A DNA stretch of 64,000 nt, from assembly GCF_014287675.1 (NCBI RefSeq), contig NZ_JACOPQ010000008.1:124001-188000 (forward strand), given 5' to 3'. A model generated the notes under the pieces. The model saw only the letters and a program-made list of their open reading frames with translations, had not been told where the DNA came from and did no database searches. This DNA is from Lawsonibacter faecis. Lineage in GTDB: Bacteria > Bacillota > Clostridia > Oscillospirales > Oscillospiraceae. This document shows positions 18,801 through 24,122 of the stretch, one piece after another. Position numbers and translations under genes: made by a program. Numbering within the stretch: the first letter of the stretch is position 1; each line of letters begins with the position of its first letter.

Positions 18801-19103
18801 GAAGCCGGTCACCCCCGCCGCGGGGGTGACGTACAGCTCCCCCTGGCCGGAAAACATGGTGAAGCTGTAGAGGCTGTTCATTGCCAGGGTGTCGTCCACA
18901 TAGTTCTGCCAGTCCGGGAAGGCCGCCGTCCCCTGCCAGTCCCGGTCCGGCAGCTCCGCCTGGCTGACAGTGTTCATTATGGGAGCAACTTTGTTGCTCC
19001 CATAACCGGAAGGGGCCCCTTCCGCCGCCGCCGGTCCCGCGATGGAGATCGCCAGCGCGACTGTGAGAAGCATTGCCATGAGTCTCTTATGTATTTGCTT
19101 CAT
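9870..19103 (-). CDS. Giant SLH-anchored peptidoglycan hydrolase: 2x AmiE-like, 2x NamZ-like, EEP domain
   Basis: Secreted wall protein of about 3,077 residues. In order: signal peptide (1-27, ending AGPAAAEG); a beta-rich domain; serine hydrolase 1 (about 165-600; Ser241-x-x-Lys244, Tyr366, His539-Gln-Gly); a helical segment; a second beta domain; serine hydrolase 2 (about 860-1290; Ser920-x-x-Lys923); NamZ/DUF1343 domain 1 (about 1380-1860, GEHG with Glu1436); NamZ domain 2 (about 1866-2262, motif degenerate); FIVAR-like helices (2265-2330); a bacterial repeat; an endonuclease/exonuclease/phosphatase domain (about 2405-2672, with LQEVD, TGDMNAD and SDHRP); another repeat; a Thr-rich linker; three SLH domains (2899-3077). 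By family, AmiE removes stem peptides and NamZ releases terminal MurNAc. ATG at 19103 follows AGGAG. Last gene of the PTS-MurR operon. Confidence 0.88.
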   Translation of the reverse strand: MKQIHKRLMAMLLTVALAISIAGPAAAEGAPSGYGSNKVAPIMNTVSQAELPDRDWQGTAAFPDWQNYVDDTLAMNSLYSFTMFSGQGELYVTPAAGVTGFRLFVNNAEIDTAPMAAGKTWKVDISELALDGTNTVQVTNITPADLADAVTVHVPYPVVLPGAPADVGMDEDVVGLIGDFIEAEVKYGFSGAQLAVVKDGRLVISEAWGAANGYNPDGSRIQPGDENYVPVTTDTLYDLASNTKMYSVNYAIQYLVDRQQIDLDAHITDFFPTFDDAGKTVFKEGTTDAQKENILQWKSQLRVRDILMHQAGFDPDPQYHNDKFNQATQQPDPAVDNPLFSQNRETTLEKVLASPLTYQPGTKTVYSDVDYMLLCFIVEQVVGKGLDEFLKETFWDPMGLTHMTYNPLENGFTKEQTAATELQGNTRGEDQHGQRISFRNVRTDTVWGEVHDEKAYYAMEGVSGHAGLFSNAEDLAKLASVMLTGGYGGHRFFSPNTIDEFIKPKSMDYPTWGLGWYRQAELGRTSYFSTQASNAAIGHQGWTGTLTVVDPEEDLVVVVLTNKKNSPVIDNTVDANDFYSDNMVLGALGGVVGMVYDALRSSGDAMDSTVLQMAHDRIRLMMSHEDKYDEGVHMNDAFALVDLAVTRAEERKSEVTRANAALALKNLKDFVAIYIVRQENKDNAAAWAADMQARIDAIVTNGSAPAAPGLMAEYTGAVTDTDFEGSPFNGGDMNYVYFPRPYSPTGSTSTVYYNTGTWFDGYEGQGTLYLYLGKALTVDGGIRIFVNGVEVDNSNLTGQTGIFAIDVSGVARNGRNSIQVTIPNINETARTSTRIAVANPTVVEGAPSQVGLDARALDMIDSIVQNDVDNGFTSAQMAVVKDGRLVYSNAWGTVNAYNPDGTPKTDSAPVTTDTLYDLASNTKMYCTNYAVQYLVQQKKMALTDPITKYFPNFASDTIEIRYAVSQGTGAPDLETARAWKAQLTVADILQHQAGFAPDPQFHNNQFNQATQKPEPGTDNVLYAIGKDNVAAAICKAPLVYEPGTKTVYSDVDYMLLGLIVEQVTGKDLDTFLKETFYTPLGLSRITYNPLDHGFTASEIAATELNGNSRDGAIDFDGIREGTIQGTVHDEKAYYAMGGVSGHAGLFSNAEDLARLAQTMLNPTGYGTHRLFGANVNEYFVSRKDSSATWGQGWWRQGDCGRPWYFGVQASRGTIGHQGWTGTLTMIDPAEDLVVVYLTNKINSPVTDNTVSANQFDGNWYTASTLGFVANILYQGLDSHDASGNIQPALDALMGDMAIDKLRLVDGEGTADAGHPIVKAAYSLADAVFDAAQARPTEQNIRAAGAVVDALDANRDAEKVRQLRARLELLDPTVPPSDTVKIGAEVLLESEAWKEHLKGKNVALFTNQVCVDKDMEHLADRLAADPDINLVCMFGGEHGLRGAYQAGAAVPHAMDPTTGLPVWSLYNGGTIDTAALGLAPLAEDLANPKNPNRPTMAMLTGNNGQWYEPVDVILFDLQEIGSKTWTYMYTLADCMMACVEARNLAGRDVEFIVLDRPSTISSDVVEGTMTQPGNASGISRYPLPSRYGLTMGELARLYQGEGYKNYWTKGAPGSDANEYGGTTAAPADWNWDDPAMENKISLADCRLTVVPCQGYTRDMYWDETDLQFILPSPNMPTWEAALIYTGTVWFEGPTINEGRGTTKPFELISAPYIDPIALAQRMNELELPGVRFRAASITPYIKNQTPGNYANILSHGVQIHITDKRAFSPVEMQTALFLTLRAMYGGAGDDHFNMPASVDQRTGSTWVREAVNAFPVGAGREQILDKTAEMMARMDDEMQDYLAIRDKYLMRAYNTPADKELVNTPEPVISLGYEALLADRMDLLEGKKVGLVTNQTGVDKDLNHLADVLDGTVGVELTTLFSGGCGLRGEFQTPAAGDYEDNVTGSGTGLPVHRLYGTAPTAEQLANVEVLLFDMQDSGTRANSSAGLMADCMRACAENGVAFVLLDRPDPLGGTEADGPVEETGGYPIPTRYGMTLGELALMLKGEFEREALENLDLTVVPMEGWSRDMYYDETGLQYVMADRKIPTAKTALTYAALGWLEGTGQWTDSAADQKGVSSGWGTTKTYEFFGAPFIQPRMVEFAQALNDCGLPGVRFRMAAMTPWNNATEGAAIKFPNTACYGVQMHVYDEYAYSPVDTALAILTTLQELFPENAAGMFTAEFDQIVGNTWMAGAIKGGKSAAELRAGFQAGLEEFRALREDYLLYGADKSELDALIQSAEEKAEERYTPESWAPFAQALEAAKKVSADSAATQADIDNALAELDRRLQGLVEQSEDGKWTVTFRSGDSAEQVKVADGQSVSDPRDFIGWYMGGAAKFYADSDYTAPWNFGDAITQDTTIYVQVTEEVPGDRLVRVMTYNIRYGHNNDDQYDLQSIADVISASEADVVCLQEVDVNWGERSEYDDTLAILAEMTGMESFHAYIYDVPSKRGPEYPNERFGVAFLSRYPIETSANHEITRWSTQPGDPQPGEEGFPGMKPGFGEIVVDIDGLKFRAYNTHLDYRGAPPEGYPHTIRLDQVRDMLEIMDTTTAPAILTGDMNADAANPDAAEVFDPLLEHFADAWAEKGIGDGGSYPSDVPAGRIDYIFTTASMIDVVNAFRIDSQASDHRPVVADLLVHGDPQERAVTVTGGTADPAAATRGTTVTITAEEGPNQTFTGWTVLSGGVTLANAGEKVTTFTMGDQPVEIEANFETEAPPYIPPASSNKETVTVRNPDGSTTVTVTNKTTGTVTATTTYPDGAKTVVETRKDGTVTTTIQTKDNVKSETVTTPAGKTTAAVTLPKDKSAVVTIPVKDAGPGTVAYLVKDDGTRELVRKTAVGDGCVYVPLSGSARLEIADNGKRFADVPAGDWAADAVSFVTGRELFQGIGENAFAPAVPMSRAMLVTVLHRLENEPQAGSASFADVADGQWYTGAVRWAAANGIVKGTGGGLFDPSGNVTREQIAVILYQYAKYCGTVTEADGDAANGYADSAAVSPWAAEAMGWAVRQGLLTGKPGNLLAPSDSATRAEVALILMRFINS
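18978..19004. repeat. 12-bp perfect inverted repeat inside the giant gene
   Basis: TATGGGAGCAAC, a TTT loop, then GTTGCTCCCATA. It falls about 100 bases after the start codon, just after the signal-peptide region, encoding a YGSNKVAPI stretch. It would form a strong mRNA hairpin early in translation. Confidence 0.7.
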
Positions 19104-19284
19104 GTTCTTCTCTCCTTTTCCATTTTTCTCTTTCCCTTGGGTACGCCTGTCTGAGGCTGCGCCGGTCCCCTCAAGATACCCAAATTCTATCATCCTGCAC
19201 AAACTCATTCAATATTTTCCATTCTTCTTGGTATATTGTACCTGCTTCTGACACAATTACAGACTTTTGTCCGAAAAAATGAAA

Positions 19285-20157
19285 CTACTTTGCCTCCGAC
19301 ATTGGCTTGCGCAGAGAGGCGGGCTTGCGGATATGCGTCCTGGACAGCTGCTCCAGGCAGTACTCGTACTCGCTGTTTGCAAAGGCGGTGTAGAGGATGT
19401 CGATGATATTGAGCTGAGAGATGCGGGAGGACATCGCCCCGCTGCGGAAGGTGGACTCGTTGGCCGTGGTGTAGAGCTTGTAATCCGCCAGCTCCGCCAC
19501 CGGGGAGGCGACGCAGCGGGTGATGGCGATGATGGGGGTGCCGTTCTCCCGCATGGCCTTCATGCACTCAATGACCTCCACCGTCTCCCCGGAATAGGAC
19601 ACCACGATGCCCAAATCCCGGCCGGTGGAGTTGCGGGCCTGGAGAAACTGGGAGTGCCAGTCGTCATTGATGACGCAGGGCTTGTTGAGCCTCAGGAATT
19701 TGAGGTAGGCGTCCCTGGCCGCGCACAGGGACGCGCCCATGCCGAAGAGGAGGACGGTCTGACACCCCCGTACCAGATCCACGCACTTCTGGAGGGTCTC
19801 GGCGTCCAACAGGTTCTTGGTGTCCTCCAGGGACATGATATTTTTGTAGGTAATCTTTTCAATGATGTCGTCGATGCTGTCCGAGCGGGTGATCTCCTTC
19901 TGCTCGTCCTCCTCGCTCTTCTTGCGGATGGCCATCTCATAGGTCACCGCCCGGCGGAACTCCTTGTACCCCTCAAAGCCGATGCGGTGGCACATGCGGA
20001 TGATGGTGGAGGGGGAGGAGAAGGTTCTCTCCGCCAAATCGTGGATGCTCAGCTCCATGGCCTCCTCCGGATGTCCCAGCAGGTAGTCCGCGATGGAGCC
20101 CTCCGTGGCACTGATGGAGTCCCTCGCCTCCCGCAATCTGACCAGTGCGCTTTTCAT
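19285..20157 (-). CDS. murR: RpiR-family regulator with SIS domain, MurR-like
   Basis: Transcriptional regulator of 290 residues. Residues 1-75 form the RpiR helix-turn-helix (SIHDLAERTFSSPSTIIRMC, RIGFEGYKEFR) and about 105-240 a sugar-isomerase (SIS) domain that binds a phosphosugar (LFGMGASLCAARDAYLKFLR, VVSYSGETVEVIE). In E. coli and Bacillus, MurR senses MurNAc-6-phosphate and controls murQP; the neighbours (murQ, murP and mupG divergently) support that role, though the ligand is inferred. I chose the ATG at 20157, preceded by GGAGGAG, over an upstream in-frame TTG at 20187. It sits between ptsI (26 bases upstream) and the giant hydrolase gene. Confidence 0.8.
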   Translation of the reverse strand: MKSALVRLREARDSISATEGSIADYLLGHPEEAMELSIHDLAERTFSSPSTIIRMCHRIGFEGYKEFRRAVTYEMAIRKKSEEDEQKEITRSDSIDDIIEKITYKNIMSLEDTKNLLDAETLQKCVDLVRGCQTVLLFGMGASLCAARDAYLKFLRLNKPCVINDDWHSQFLQARNSTGRDLGIVVSYSGETVEVIECMKAMRENGTPIIAITRCVASPVAELADYKLYTTANESTFRSGAMSSRISQLNIIDILYTAFANSEYEYCLEQLSRTHIRKPASLRKPMSEAK

Positions 20158-20183
20158 AGGCCTCTCCTCCCCCTTCCGCCTCT

Positions 20184-21803
20184 TCAACGGTCCAGAATCC
20201 TGGCTTTAATCTCCAGGATGCTCCCCGGCGTCATGGACAGCTCATCCACGCCCATGTCCAAAAATATGTCCGTCAGTGCTGCGTCTGCGGCCAGCTCGCC
20301 GCAGATACCCGCCCAGATGCCCGCCCCATGGGCGTTCTCCACCGTGGTGCGGATGAGGCGCAGAACGGCCTCGTGGTGCCGGTCGCAGAAGGGCTCGATA
20401 GCCGCGTTCTGCCGGTCCGCCGCCAGGGTGTACTGGGTAAGGTCGTTGGTGCCGATGCTGAAAAAGTCCACCTCCCGGGCCAGCAGATCGCTGATGACCG
20501 CCGCCGCCGGAGTCTCGATCATGATGCCCAGCTCCGCGTGCCCGTCAAAGGGCTTCCCCTCCGCCTCCAGCTCCCGGCGCGCCTGAGCGCAGATTTCCTT
20601 GATGCGGCGCACCTCGGCCACAGAGGTAATCATGGGGAACATGATGGCCAGCTTCCCGTGGGCGGAGGCCCGGTACAGGGCCCTGAGCTGGGTGAGGAAC
20701 ACCTGGGGCCTGGTCAGGCAGATGCGGATGGCCCGCATTCCCATGGCGGGGTTCTCCTCCCGGGGAAGCCGGAAGTAGTCCGCCTGCTTATCCGCGCCGA
20801 TGTCCAGGGTACGCACCACCACCGTACGGCCTCCCATGGCCTCCACGGCCTCCCGGTAGGCCCGGTACTGGTCCTCCTCGGACGGGAAGTCGTCCCGGCC
20901 CAGGTAGAGGAACTCGCTGCGGAAGAGGCCCACCCCGTCGGCGTCGCCGGTCAGGGCGGCCCCCAGGTCCGCCGGGGAGCCGATATTGGCGCAGACCAGA
21001 ACCCGCCGCCCATCGGGCGCGGCGGCCTCGCGGCCGCGGAACCGCTCCAGGTAGCTTCGGCGCTCATCCTCCGCCGCCCGCCGGCGCTGCAGCCCGGCCA
21101 CGGTCTCCGCGTCCGGCTCCACATAGACCTCGCCGCTGGTTCCGTCCACAAAGACCTCCCTGCCGCTGTACGCCTCCAGCAGGCTGTCCCCCAGTCCCAC
21201 CACCGCCGGGATGCCCATGGTGCGGGCAAAGATGGCTGTGTGGGAGCTGGCGGAGCCCTTGGCGGTGATGAAGGCCAGCACCCGCTCCCGGTCCAGCCGG
21301 GCGGTCTCGCTGGGCGCCAGGTCGTCGGCGGCGATGATGGCGGGCTCCGCCTCCATCAGCGCGTCGTCCTCCCGGCCGGTGAGCAGGCGGATCACCCGCC
21401 GGGACACATCCAGCACGTCGGCCGCCCGCTCCCTCATGTATCTGTCGTCCATCTGCGTGAACATGGCTGAGAACTGCGCCGCAGCCTGGTCCACCGCGTA
21501 TTCCGCGCACACCTTTTCGCTGCGGATCAGTCCCGTCACCGTCTCCCGGTAGTCCAAATCCTCCAGCATCATCTGGTGGATTTTAAACAGCAGGGACTGC
21601 TCCTCCCCCAGCCTGGCCCTGGTCTCCACATAGAGCTGAGCCAGCTGGACGATGGCCTCCCCCCTCGCCTTGTCAAACCGGGCCGCCTCCGCTTCGGGGT
21701 CGGCGGCCTCCCGCCTCGGCTGGGCCTGGGCGTTCCGGCTGAGGAAGCGGAGCTTCCCGGAGGCCACGCCCCGGGATACCCCCTCGCCGTGCAGTACCGT
21801 CAT
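20184..21803 (-). CDS. ptsI: PTS enzyme I
   Basis: Phosphoenolpyruvate-protein phosphotransferase of 539 residues, slightly shorter than the usual 570. It takes phosphate from PEP onto His188 (in GSASSHTAIFARTMGIP) and passes it to HPr. The PEP-binding C-terminal barrel shows GVGLFRSEFLYLGRDDFPSE, RTLDIGADKQADYF and the AGICGELAAD signature with the conserved Cys. The N-terminal helical HPr-binding part is present (LLFKIHQMMLEDLDYRE). It lies 17 bases after HPr and 26 before the MurR-like gene, within an operon devoted to wall-sugar import. That suggests a dedicated relay rather than the housekeeping ptsHI pair, although a second copy elsewhere cannot be checked here. Confidence 0.93.
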   Translation of the reverse strand: MTVLHGEGVSRGVASGKLRFLSRNAQAQPRREAADPEAEAARFDKARGEAIVQLAQLYVETRARLGEEQSLLFKIHQMMLEDLDYRETVTGLIRSEKVCAEYAVDQAAAQFSAMFTQMDDRYMRERAADVLDVSRRVIRLLTGREDDALMEAEPAIIAADDLAPSETARLDRERVLAFITAKGSASSHTAIFARTMGIPAVVGLGDSLLEAYSGREVFVDGTSGEVYVEPDAETVAGLQRRRAAEDERRSYLERFRGREAAAPDGRRVLVCANIGSPADLGAALTGDADGVGLFRSEFLYLGRDDFPSEEDQYRAYREAVEAMGGRTVVVRTLDIGADKQADYFRLPREENPAMGMRAIRICLTRPQVFLTQLRALYRASAHGKLAIMFPMITSVAEVRRIKEICAQARRELEAEGKPFDGHAELGIMIETPAAAVISDLLAREVDFFSIGTNDLTQYTLAADRQNAAIEPFCDRHHEAVLRLIRTTVENAHGAGIWAGICGELAADAALTDIFLDMGVDELSMTPGSILEIKARILDR

Positions 21804-21819
21804 AGTCCACCCCGCCTTT

Positions 21820-22077
21820 CTAAAAATGCGCCTGGAAGAACGCCTCCAGTGCCTGTACGGCGGCGGTCTCGTCGTCTCCCTGCGCCGTTACCTCCACGGT
21901 CTCGCCGCACTTGACGTTCATTCCCATGACGGCGAAGAGCCGCTTCAGGTCGGCGCTCTTCTCCCCCCGGGCCAGCTTTACTGCGCAGCCGAACTTCTGC
22001 GCCTCCTGTACCAGCAGTCCGGCAGGGCGGGCATGGAGGCCGGCGGGGTCCTTGATTGTATACTGAAACCGCTTCAT
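21820..22077 (-). CDS. HPr-like phosphocarrier with Arg at position 46
   Basis: Phosphocarrier protein of 85 residues. The EI phosphorylation site is intact: His15 in GLHARPAG. The regulatory site that HPr kinase phosphorylates in Firmicutes, Ser46 in LKSIMGVM, is here Arg46 in LKRLFAVM. The protein should therefore move phosphate from EI to EIIA but should not respond to HPr kinase or act as a CcpA co-effector through Ser46. This is the reverse of Crh, which keeps Ser46 and loses His15. It lies between the EIIA gene (19 bases upstream) and ptsI (17 bases downstream). Confidence 0.9.
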   Translation of the reverse strand: MKRFQYTIKDPAGLHARPAGLLVQEAQKFGCAVKLARGEKSADLKRLFAVMGMNVKCGETVEVTAQGDDETAAVQALEAFFQAHF

Positions 22078-22096
22078 CTGCTCTCGCTTCCTTTCG

Positions 22097-22621
22097 TCAT
22101 TCGTCCTTTGGCAGGAGCCTGAAGAGTACGCCGCCGGGGGAGACCGCGCCGGGGGCGCTCTTCTCCATCACAAACCGGGCGCTGTTGCTCACCACCACGG
22201 GTGTGGCCAGATCAAAGCCCTCCTCCAGGAGGGCCTCCCGGTCAAACTCCAGCAGCAGCTGACCCCGCCGCACCTGCTCCCCCTCCCGCACATGGGCGGT
22301 AAAATGCCTGCCGTTGAGGGTGACGGTGTCCCGTCCCACATGGATCAGCAGCTCCGCGCCCCCGGCGGAGAGGATGCACAGGGCGTGCCGGGAATCGAGA
22401 AGGTTCTCCACCGTGCCGTCCACCGGCGCGTAGAGCTTGTCGCCGGTGGGTATCACCGCCATGCCGTCCCCCAGAATCTTGTCGGCAAAGGTCTTGTCGG
22501 CCACGGCGGTGATGTCGGCGGATTCGCCGTCCAGAGGGCTTGCGACGATCTCGCTCCCGTCCGGGTCCGGCGCATTCTCCCTGCCCAGCAGGCGGGAGAA
22601 AAGGGAAGTCTTTTCGCTCAT
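22097..22621 (-). CDS. Glucose-type PTS EIIA (Crr-like)
   Basis: Single-domain EIIA of 174 residues of the glucose/N-acetylglucosamine class. The core starts IVASPLDGESADITAV; the two conserved histidines lie in SRHALCI and in the phosphorylation motif LLIHVGRDTV. MurP transporters lack their own EIIA and borrow Crr in E. coli, so a stand-alone EIIA next to murP fits as its partner. The ATG at 22621 is preferred: the upstream in-frame GTG overlaps the AAGGAG ribosome binding site. First gene of the minus-strand operon driven by the promoter at 22789-22817. Confidence 0.9.
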   Translation of the reverse strand: MSEKTSLFSRLLGRENAPDPDGSEIVASPLDGESADITAVADKTFADKILGDGMAVIPTGDKLYAPVDGTVENLLDSRHALCILSAGGAELLIHVGRDTVTLNGRHFTAHVREGEQVRRGQLLLEFDREALLEEGFDLATPVVVSNSARFVMEKSAPGAVSPGGVLFRLLPKDE

Positions 22622-22788
22622 ATTGGCTGTCACTCCTTATCTTGCTGATACAGCGGATGCAGACAAAAAACGCCCGCACCGAAAGAACCCCTCCTCCATG
22701 GGCGCAAAAATCCCCGGAGGCGAAAGCTGATTCGGTTCGGACGTTGGACGCGGCGGACACAGGCATTCCTTTGCTTGTTTGCAGTCGC

Positions 22789-22817
22789 AGTATACCAACC
22801 TTATTTTCATCTGTCAA
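22789..22817 (-). promoter_or_regulatory. Promoter of the PTS-MurR-hydrolase operon
   Basis: On the minus strand TTGACA (22812-22817) and TATACT (22789-22794) are separated by 17 bases, a near-consensus sigma-A promoter. It gives a leader of about 160 bases before the EIIA start. It faces away from the murQ promoter 140 bases to the right, so one regulator bound between them could control both directions. No clear MurR palindrome was found. Confidence 0.8.
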
Positions 22818-22960
22818 GAGAAAACAGTAAACTTTGTTTGAACTCTCTGTGCATTTACCACAATACATCCGGCCGCCTTTTCTTTTGTTCCATCATTTTG
22901 CCCAAATCCTTGGAAAAAGAACCAGTTCGCGAAACAATGTGCCATAAGCCGGCCAAATAA

Positions 22961-22989
22961 TTGACATCAAAATAAAGATTCATTAGGAT
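22961..22989 (+). promoter_or_regulatory. Promoter of murQ-murP-mupG
   Basis: TTGACA (22961-22966), 17 bases, then TAGGAT (22984-22989). The predicted transcript starts near 22996, which excludes an ATG at 22988 as the murQ start and leaves a leader of about 110 bases before the TTG at 23108. Confidence 0.75.
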
Positions 22990-23107
22990 GAAAGCGCAGC
23001 GGAAGCTGATGCTTGCAGCGGACAAAGCCGCTCCCCGCTTTCGGACGGGCGGGGGCGGACGGCACCAAGGACGTGCCGCACTCAGGCAACGGAAGGAGAA
23101 TCACGTA

Positions 23108-24004
23108 TTGAAGCTGAATCTGGACCAAATGACGACGGAAAAACGGAACCAGAGCACCATGGACCTGGATACCATGACCCCTCTTGAGGTGGTCACGGCC
23201 ATGAACCGCGAGGACGCAAAGGTCCCCCTGGCCATTGAGCCGCTTCTCCCCCGGATCGCCCAGGCTGTGGAGTGGGCCATCCGCTCCCTGGAGCAGGGCG
23301 GCCGTGTGTTCTACATGGGCGCCGGCACCAGCGGGCGCCTGGGCGTGTTGGACGCCGCCGAGTGCCCGCCCACCTTCGGCGTCTCCCCCGATCTCATCGT
23401 GGGGCTGATCGCCGGCGGGGAGAGCGCATTCATCAAGGCGGTGGAGGGCGCAGAGGACAGCCGTGAGATGGGCAGGGCGGATCTGGAAAACCGCTCCCTC
23501 AACGCCCGGGACCTGGTCATCGGCGTCGCGGCCAGCGGCCGCACCCCCTATGTGCTGGGCGGCCTGGACTACGCCAGGGAGACCGGCTGCCACACGGTGG
23601 CAGTCTCCTGCAACGAGGGCTCGGCCGTGGGCGAAGCCGCGGAGCTCGCCATCGAGGCGGTGGTGGGGCCCGAGGTGCTCACCGGCTCCACCCGGCTCAA
23701 GGCCGGCACCGCCCAAAAGCTCATCCTCAACATGATCTCCACCGCAGCCATGGTGGGGGTCGGCAAGGCCTATCAGAATCTGATGGTGGATGTGATGCAG
23801 ACCAACGAGAAGCTCCATGTACGGGCCGAGAACATCGTCATGGAGGCCACCGGCGTGGACCGTGAGACCGCCAGGGAGAAGATCTCCGCCGCTGACGGCA
23901 GCGTCAAGACCGCCATTACCATGATCCTGGCGGACTGCTGCGTGGAGGAGGCCGCCGCCCGTCTGGAGCGCGCCCGCGGACATGTCCGCGAGGCCATCCG
24001 TTAG
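23108..24004 (+). CDS. murQ: N-acetylmuramic acid 6-phosphate etherase
   Basis: Cytoplasmic etherase of 298 residues, the usual length. It splits D-lactate from MurNAc-6-phosphate to give GlcNAc-6-phosphate. The sequence opens with the family signature TTEKRNQSTMDLDTMTPLE and contains the SIS-domain sugar-phosphate site (FYMGAGTSGRLGVLDAAECP), then IAGGESAFIKAVEGAEDS and LKAGTAQKLILNMIST. I set the start at a TTG (23108) because GGAAGGAG lies 9 bases before it and the resulting N-terminus matches the family; the upstream open frame precedes the predicted transcript start. First gene of a three-gene operon with murP and mupG. Confidence 0.95.
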   Translation: MKLNLDQMTTEKRNQSTMDLDTMTPLEVVTAMNREDAKVPLAIEPLLPRIAQAVEWAIRSLEQGGRVFYMGAGTSGRLGVLDAAECPPTFGVSPDLIVGLIAGGESAFIKAVEGAEDSREMGRADLENRSLNARDLVIGVAASGRTPYVLGGLDYARETGCHTVAVSCNEGSAVGEAAELAIEAVVGPEVLTGSTRLKAGTAQKLILNMISTAAMVGVGKAYQNLMVDVMQTNEKLHVRAENIVMEATGVDRETAREKISAADGSVKTAITMILADCCVEEAAARLERARGHVREAIR

Positions 24005-24122
24005 CCCCGGCCCGTCTGCCGGAACCTTACATTGACAAAAACAGCCGCCGGCTGTTTTTGTGTTCCGTCCCGGGACGGAACCGTTCGTGTGTGCCCCATT
24101 CGAGAAAAAGGAGAGGTGTAAC

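Noticed and set aside
9837..19154. Two very long open frames (1,322 and 1,775 codons) on the plus strand opposite the giant gene.
   Set aside because: They mirror the GC-biased third positions of the real minus-strand gene, have no ribosome binding sites or domains, and read as low-complexity Gly/Val/His/Arg sequence.
22986..23000. Catabolite-response element (cre) at the murQ transcript start.
   Set aside because: The left half fits (ATGAAAGCG) but the right half does not; too weak to list as a feature.
22988..23107. ATG at 22988 as the murQ start.
   Set aside because: It overlaps the predicted -10 box, precedes the transcript start, and adds 40 non-conserved residues; the TTG at 23108 has GGAAGGAG and gives the family's normal length.
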